Source of the DNA: Cupriavidus sp.
Lineage (GTDB): Bacteria; Pseudomonadota; Gammaproteobacteria; Burkholderiales; Burkholderiaceae
Length of the DNA: 26,975 bases
Assembly (NCBI GenBank): GCA_013362725.1
Contig: JABFVP010000344.1
Location: 1-26,975, forward strand
Direction: 5' to 3'
Positions 22,413 through 26,975 of this stretch are shown piece by piece. Position numbers and translations under genes: made by a program. The notes under the pieces are model-generated. The model saw only the letters and a list, made by a program, of their open reading frames with translations. It searched no databases and was not told the DNA's origin. The first letter of the stretch is position 1; each line of letters starts with the position of its first letter.

Positions 22413-25400
22413 TCAGGCCGCCCGCTGTGCCGTCTGCGGATGCCGGAACTGCTCCAGCAGCTTCGCCCAGCGCGCGCGCACCGCCTTCAGGTTGTTTTCC
22501 TTCACGTGGCCGAAGCCGCGGATATCGTCGGGCAAGTTGGCCAGCGCCACCGCGATGTCGTGGTTGGCGGCGTTCAGGCCCGCCACCAGCTCATCCAGCA
22601 AGGCACGATACTCGCCGATCAGCGCGCGCTCGGTGCGGCGCTCTTCGGTCTTGCCGAAGATGTCGAAGATGCCGCCGCGCAGTCCCTTCAGCTTCGCCAG
22701 CACGCGGAACAGCTTCATCGTCGACGGGCCGAACTTGCGCTTGACCGGCTGGCCCTTGTCGTCGCGCTTCGCGTGCAGCGGTGGCGCGAGCCAGAAGTTG
22801 AGCTGGTAGTCGCGCCCGGGCTCGCCCTCGAACTGCGCGCGCAGCTTGTCCAGGAAGGCCGGGTCGGTATAAAGGCGCGCCACTTCGTACTCGTCCTTGT
22901 ACGCCATCACTTTGGCCAGGTTGCGCGCCGCGGCCTCGGTCAGCGGCAGGGCCTTGCCGCTACCCAGCAGCGCGCTCTCGGCCGCGCGCACGCGCTCGAT
23001 CGCTTCGCGGTAGCGGCCGGCATAAGCTGCATCCTGGTACGCCGTCAGGTGTTCCACGCGGCGCGCGATCAGCTTGTCGAGCAGGGCGCCGGTCGACGCC
23101 GGCAGCTTTACCACGGCCGCGCCTTCGGCGGTGCTCCTGAGCTTGCCGCTCAGCGACAGCACGTGCTCCGGGTCGTGCGCCATATGGCGGCCCCAGTCGA
23201 ACGCGGCCTTGTTCTTTTCCACCGCCACGCCGTTCAGTTCGATGGCGCGCTCCAGCGCCTGCAGCGTCAGCGGGATCCAGCCCTTCTGCCAGGCGTATCC
23301 GAGCACCAGCGGGTTGGTGTAGATGGCATCGCCCAGCAGCGCCACGGCCAGGCCCGAGGCATTGATGAAGTCGCACTTCTCGCCCACCGCATTGCGCACG
23401 TCCTGCTCGGCCGACAGCCCCGGGAACTGCCACTTCGGGTTCTTGATGAAGTCGGCGGTCGGGGTTTGCGCGGTGTTGACCACGGCGCGGGTGCGGCCGG
23501 CCTGGGTCTTGGAGATGACCTCGTCGGAGGCCGACACGATGGCATCGCAGCCGATCACCAGGTCGGCCTCGCCCATGGCGATACGGGTGGCATGCAGGTC
23601 GTCCGGGCGCGCGGCCAGCTGCACGTGCGACAGCACCGCGCCGCCTTTCTGCGCCAGCCCGGCCATGTCGAGCACGGTCACGCCCTTGTTCTCCAGGTGC
23701 GCGGCCATGCCGAGCAGGCCGCCGATGGTCACCACGCCGGTGCCGCCGACGCCGGTCACGAGGATGCCGTAGGCGCGGCGGATCGCCGGCAGCTGCGGCT
23801 CAGGCAGCGGCGGCAGGCTGTCCATCGACACGCCGTGCTGCTCGGGCTTGCGCACCTGCGCGCCCTCGGCCGTGACGAAGCTGGGACAAAAGCCGTTCAC
23901 GCACGAGAAGTCCTTGTTGCATGACGATTGGTTGATCTGCCGCTTGGTGCCGGATTCCGTTTCCAGCGGTTCCACCGACAGGCAGTTGGACTTGACCGAG
24001 CAGTCGCCGCAGCCCTCGCACACCGTATCATTGATAAAGGCGCGCCGCGGCGGGTCTTCCATCGTGCCGCGCTTGCGGCGGCGGCGCTTCTCGGTGGCGC
24101 AGGTCTGGTCGTAGATCAGGATGGTGCAGCCCGGCACCTCGCGCAGCTCGCGCTGCACGCGGTCGAGCTGGTCGCGGTGATGGACGTCGATGCCTTCGGG
24201 CAGCTTGATCGCCGCGTTGTATTTCTCGGGCTGATCGCTGACGATGACGATCCGCTTCGCGCCCTCGCTGTGCACCTGCCAGGCGATGTCCTGCACCGAC
24301 AGCTGGCCGTCGACCGGCTGGCCGCCGGTCATCGCCACCGCGTCGTTGTACAGGATCTTGTAGGTGATGTTCACGCCAGCGGCGATCGACGCGCGGATCG
24401 CCAGCAGGCCGGAGTGGAAGTAAGTGCCGTCGCCCAGGTTGGCGAACACATGCTTGTCGCCGGCAAACGGCGCCTGGCCGATCCACGCCACGCCTTCGCC
24501 GCCCATCTGGCTGAAGGTGCTGGTGCTGCGGTCCATCCACACCGTCATGTAGTGGCAGCCGATGCCGGCCAGCGCGCGCGAGCCCTCGGGCACGTTGGTT
24601 GAAGTGTTGTGCGGGCAGCCGGAGCAGAACCAGGGCTTGCGCTCGGCCTTCTGCTGCCCTACCACGCGCGGCGTCGCCAGCGCCTTTTCCTTGGCCTCGA
24701 TGATGGCCAGGCGCGCGGTGATGCGCGCGCGCACGTCCACCGGCAGGTCGAACTTGTCCAGGCGCGTGGCGATGGCCTTGGCGATGATCGCCGGCGACAG
24801 CTCATAATGCGCCGGCAGCAGCCAGTGGCCTTGCGGGATCGACCATTCGCCGCCGGCGTTGTCCTTCTCGTCGAACTTGCCGTAGACCTTGGGGCGGACA
24901 TCGTCGCGCCAGTTGTACAGCTCTTCCTTGAGCGCGTACTCCATGATCTGGCGCTTTTCTTCGACCACCAGGATTTCCTGCAGGCCTTCGGCAAAGGCGC
25001 GCGCGCCATGCGCCTCGAGCGGCCACACGCAGCCCACCTTGTACAGCCGGATGCCGATCTGCGCGCAGGTGGCATCGTCCAGGCCCAGGTCGGCCAGCGC
25101 CTGGCGCGTGTCCAGATAGGCCTTGCCGCCGGTCATGATGCCGAAGCGCGCATGCGGCGAGTCGATCTCGATGCGGTCAAGCTTGTTGGCGCGCACATAG
25201 GCCAGGCTGGCGTACCACTTGTAGTCGAGCAGGCGCGCTTCCTGTTCCAGCGGCGGATCGGGCCAGCGGATATTCAGGCCGCCCGGCGGCATGATGAAAT
25301 CGTCCGGCAGCGCGATCTGCACGCGGTGCGGATCCAGCTCGACCGAGGCCGACGATTCGACCACGTCGGTCACGCACTTCATCGCCACCCATAGCCCCGA

Positions 25401-26018
25401 GTAGCGGCTCATGGCCCAGCCGTGCAGGCCGTAGTCCAGGTACTCCTGCACGTTGGACGGATACAGCACCGGCAGGCCGCAGGCCTTGAAGATGTGCTCG
25501 GACTGGTGCGCCAGCGTCGACGACTTGGCCGAGTGGTCGTCGCCAGCCAGCACCAGCACGCCGCCGTGCTGCGAGGAACCCGCCGAGTTGGCGTGCTTGA
25601 ACACGTCGCCGGTGCGGTCCACGCCCGGCCCCTTGCCGTACCACATGCCGAAGACCCCGTCGAACTTCGCATCGGGGTACATGTTGACCTGCTGCGAGCC
25701 CCACACCGAGGTTGCGGCGAGGTCTTCGTTCAGGCCGGCCTGGAACACGATGTTGTGCGCGGCCAGGTGCTTCTTGGCCTTCCACAGCGACTGGTCGAGC
25801 GCGCCCAGCGGCGAGCCGCGGTAGCCCGAGATAAAGCCGGCGGTGTTCAGCCCGGCGGCGTGGTCGCGTTCCTGCTGCAGCATCGGCAGGCGTACCAGCG
25901 CCTGCGTGCCGCTGATATAGATGCGGCCGCGTTCGAGCGTGTATTTGTCTTCGAGGGAAACGTTGGCGAGCGCCTGGCGGATGGCGTCGCTGACCGGCGA
26001 GGTCAGGGGGGCATTCAT
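22413..26018 (-). CDS. fused indolepyruvate:ferredoxin oxidoreductase-type enzyme
   Basis: This 1201-residue single-chain 2-oxoacid:ferredoxin oxidoreductase probably decarboxylates aryl or branched-chain 2-oxoacids to acyl-CoA. The N-terminal pyrimidine/TPP domain has SGYRGSPLGALD at 64-75 and AGLNEDLAATSVWGSQ. KPWFCSGCPH lies at 461-470, and the TPP-binding GDGTYFHSG (529-537) is followed by YNDAVAMTGGQ. A Cys cluster is CEGCGDC (667-673), Cys679, Cys700, Cys706 and Cys711, likely binding iron-sulfur clusters. The gamma domain begins at YGILVTGVGGTGVVTIGG (750) and is followed by a C-terminal extension of about 200 residues. GAGGAG precedes the start at 26018. Fused forms of this length are usual in betaproteobacteria. 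No transcription partner is seen. Confidence 0.93.
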   Translation of the reverse strand: MNAPLTSPVSDAIRQALANVSLEDKYTLERGRIYISGTQALVRLPMLQQERDHAAGLNTAGFISGYRGSPLGALDQSLWKAKKHLAAHNIVFQAGLNEDLAATSVWGSQQVNMYPDAKFDGVFGMWYGKGPGVDRTGDVFKHANSAGSSQHGGVLVLAGDDHSAKSSTLAHQSEHIFKACGLPVLYPSNVQEYLDYGLHGWAMSRYSGLWVAMKCVTDVVESSASVELDPHRVQIALPDDFIMPPGGLNIRWPDPPLEQEARLLDYKWYASLAYVRANKLDRIEIDSPHARFGIMTGGKAYLDTRQALADLGLDDATCAQIGIRLYKVGCVWPLEAHGARAFAEGLQEILVVEEKRQIMEYALKEELYNWRDDVRPKVYGKFDEKDNAGGEWSIPQGHWLLPAHYELSPAIIAKAIATRLDKFDLPVDVRARITARLAIIEAKEKALATPRVVGQQKAERKPWFCSGCPHNTSTNVPEGSRALAGIGCHYMTVWMDRSTSTFSQMGGEGVAWIGQAPFAGDKHVFANLGDGTYFHSGLLAIRASIAAGVNITYKILYNDAVAMTGGQPVDGQLSVQDIAWQVHSEGAKRIVIVSDQPEKYNAAIKLPEGIDVHHRDQLDRVQRELREVPGCTILIYDQTCATEKRRRRKRGTMEDPPRRAFINDTVCEGCGDCSVKSNCLSVEPLETESGTKRQINQSSCNKDFSCVNGFCPSFVTAEGAQVRKPEQHGVSMDSLPPLPEPQLPAIRRAYGILVTGVGGTGVVTIGGLLGMAAHLENKGVTVLDMAGLAQKGGAVLSHVQLAARPDDLHATRIAMGEADLVIGCDAIVSASDEVISKTQAGRTRAVVNTAQTPTADFIKNPKWQFPGLSAEQDVRNAVGEKCDFINASGLAVALLGDAIYTNPLVLGYAWQKGWIPLTLQALERAIELNGVAVEKNKAAFDWGRHMAHDPEHVLSLSGKLRSTAEGAAVVKLPASTGALLDKLIARRVEHLTAYQDAAYAGRYREAIERVRAAESALLGSGKALPLTEAAARNLAKVMAYKDEYEVARLYTDPAFLDKLRAQFEGEPGRDYQLNFWLAPPLHAKRDDKGQPVKRKFGPSTMKLFRVLAKLKGLRGGIFDIFGKTEERRTERALIGEYRALLDELVAGLNAANHDIAVALANLPDDIRGFGHVKENNLKAVRARWAKLLEQFRHPQTAQRAA

Positions 26019-26368
26019 GCGTGCTCCTCTATGGGCATGCTGTCGGGATCACCGACATCTACAGTTGTGGGCAACCGCCGCGTCGCCTCTTGTGAAGGCT
26101 CGGGACGGGCGTGTCTCTGCGCGGCATGGTAGCACCGCCTCAAAATAGGCGGTACCTTGCAATGCAGCACAATGCCAGCACAAAGCGTGCCCGTTGTGCC
26201 CGTGATTTCCCGTATGGACGGGGGTTCGCGTGTACACTGCGTTGCATCGAGACCCGCCCGTGCCAAGGCCGGCCCGTCTCCCATGCGTCATCTCTGTGTT
26301 GCCATCCTGGTGCAACCTGAACTCTTGATCGCCCGCGCTGACGCGGGCCTACCAGCGACTATCCGAAC
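26019..26368. promoter_or_regulatory. 350-bp divergent promoter region (IOR-type enzyme / NYN gene)
   Basis: There is no gene with a ribosome site here, though short frames exist. It contains imperfect direct repeats (AATGCAGCAC at 26161, AATGCCAGCAC at 26171), GTGCCCGT repeated at 26187 and 26196, and a CCCGT-ATGG-ACGGG dyad at 26209-26222. These could be regulator sites for either gene. I cannot place a convincing -35/-10 pair. Confidence 0.5.
26331..26348 (+). other. 7-bp hairpin in the NYN gene leader
   Basis: GCCCGCG (26331-26337) and CGCGGGC (26342-26348) form a perfect stem with loop CTGA, 20 bases before the start codon. Because the downstream protein is a predicted RNase, self-cleavage or translational control at this stem is an attractive but untested idea. 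Confidence 0.5.
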
Positions 26369-26975
26369 ATGACCATTTCCCCCCGCCAGGGCACCGCAAC
26401 CCTGGCCGTGCTGATCGACGCCGACAACGCGGCGCCCGCCATCGTCGAAGGCCTGCTGGCCGAGGTCGCCAAGTACGGCGTGGCCGCGGTCAAGCGCATC
26501 TACGGCGACTGGACCCGGCCCAACCTGGCCGGCTGGAAGGAACGCCTGCTGTCGCACTCGATCCAGCCGATCCAGCAGTTTCGCTACACCGTCGGCAAGA
26601 ACGCGACCGACAGCGCCATGATCATCGACGCCATGGACCTGCTCTACACCGGGCGCTTCGATGGCTTCTGCATCGTTTCCAGCGACAGCGATTTCACCCG
26701 GCTGGCCTCGCGCATCCGCGAGCAGGGCCTGACGGTGTATGGCTTTGGCGAGCGCAAGACGCCCAAGCCGTTCGTCACCGCCTGCGACAAGTTCATCTAT
26801 TCCGACGTGCTGCGCGCCGAGGTCGACACCGACGGCGCGGACGGGACCGACGGCGCCGCCGCGCCCACGCGCAAGCGCAGCACCGGCGAGCTGCGCCAGG
26901 ACTCGCGCCTGGTGCGCCTGCTTCAGAACGCGGCGCAGGCGGTGTCGGACGAAGACGGCTGGCTCACGCTGGGCA
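26369..26975 (+). CDS. NYN-domain protein (LabA/DUF88-like predicted RNase), 5' part
   Basis: An open frame runs from ATG 26369 to the window end (202 codons) without a stop, so the gene continues beyond. The N-terminal NYN/PIN-like nuclease domain (about 10-155) has the acidic residues of the family: Asp17, Asp19 and Asn20 (LIDADN), Asp81 and Asp87 (NATDSAMIIDAMD), and Asp106 and Asp108 (SSDSDFTRLASRIRE). After a Thr/Asp/Ala-rich linker with TRKRSTGEL, the visible end (LVRLLQNAAQAVSDEDGWLTLG) looks like the start of a LOTUS/OST-HTH RNA-binding domain, the usual partner. The product is probably a cytoplasmic metal-dependent ribonuclease. No strong ribosome site is seen before the start. It is divergent from the large oxidoreductase gene. 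Confidence 0.85.
   Translation, partial: MTISPRQGTATLAVLIDADNAAPAIVEGLLAEVAKYGVAAVKRIYGDWTRPNLAGWKERLLSHSIQPIQQFRYTVGKNATDSAMIIDAMDLLYTGRFDGFCIVSSDSDFTRLASRIREQGLTVYGFGERKTPKPFVTACDKFIYSDVLRAEVDTDGADGTDGAAAPTRKRSTGELRQDSRLVRLLQNAAQAVSDEDGWLTLG

Noticed and set aside
22440..23924. 494-codon + strand frame within the large oxidoreductase gene
   Set aside because: Antisense shadow of a protein with clear TPP and iron-sulfur motifs.

Overview
The window looks like about 27 kb of chromosome from a GC-rich betaproteobacterium, most likely Cupriavidus or a close Burkholderiaceae relative. That assignment rests on protein style, GC content and the make-up of the sox cluster, not on a database search. 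Coding density is high. Many long antisense open frames are GC-driven shadows and have been left out.

Region 1 (1-6106, all + strand) is the distal part of a periplasmic thiosulfate-oxidation (Sox) operon. It holds the 3' end of a c-type cytochrome, a second small cytochrome c, soxY, soxZ, an exported DsrE-like protein, soxA, soxX, a SoxW-type thioredoxin and soxB. SoxYZ carries the sulfur substrate on the C-terminal Cys of SoxY, SoxAX loads it oxidatively, SoxB hydrolyses off sulfate, and the cytochromes take electrons. A tRNA-Ala(CGC) gene with its own promoter and terminator follows.

Region 2 (6343-10209, - strand) has an orphan glycosyltransferase and a 674-residue lipoprotein of unknown function behind a long, relatively AT-rich upstream region.

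Region 3 (10210-13449, + strand) is a compact module: an RpiR-type regulator, an MFS transporter and an Asp/Glu/hydantoin-racemase-fold protein in which both catalytic cysteine positions are replaced. A TGAAAA/TTTTCA dyad upstream of the transporter is a good candidate RpiR operator.

Region 4 (13465-16348) holds a small unknown protein, a cation diffusion facilitator, 3-methyladenine DNA glycosylase I (tag) and a DUF2314-like protein. The 385 bp between the convergent CDF and tag genes is unusual. It contains an 11-bp inverted repeat, DnaA-box-like 9-mers, a GTTTAC/GTAAAC near-palindrome, four GTATAC sites and an 8-bp tandem repeat, where no promoter is needed.

Region 5 (16425-22239) is a set of small accessory metabolic genes. 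It includes an MHS-family transporter broken by a frameshift, a small membrane protein with a GTG start, a LigB/DODA-type dioxygenase and an MFS transporter with a short first helix. Overlapping VOC and GFA genes and an HD-domain protein with a PhnZ/MIOX-like ligand set complete it.

Region 6 (22270-26975) has a REP-like double hairpin, a large fused indolepyruvate:ferredoxin-oxidoreductase-type enzyme (- strand) and, divergently, the 5' part of an NYN-domain (LabA/DUF88-like) gene cut by the window end. No CRISPR array, insertion sequence or prophage gene was seen. The best leads are the convergent intergenic region, the cysteine-less racemase module and the HD-domain candidate oxygenase.
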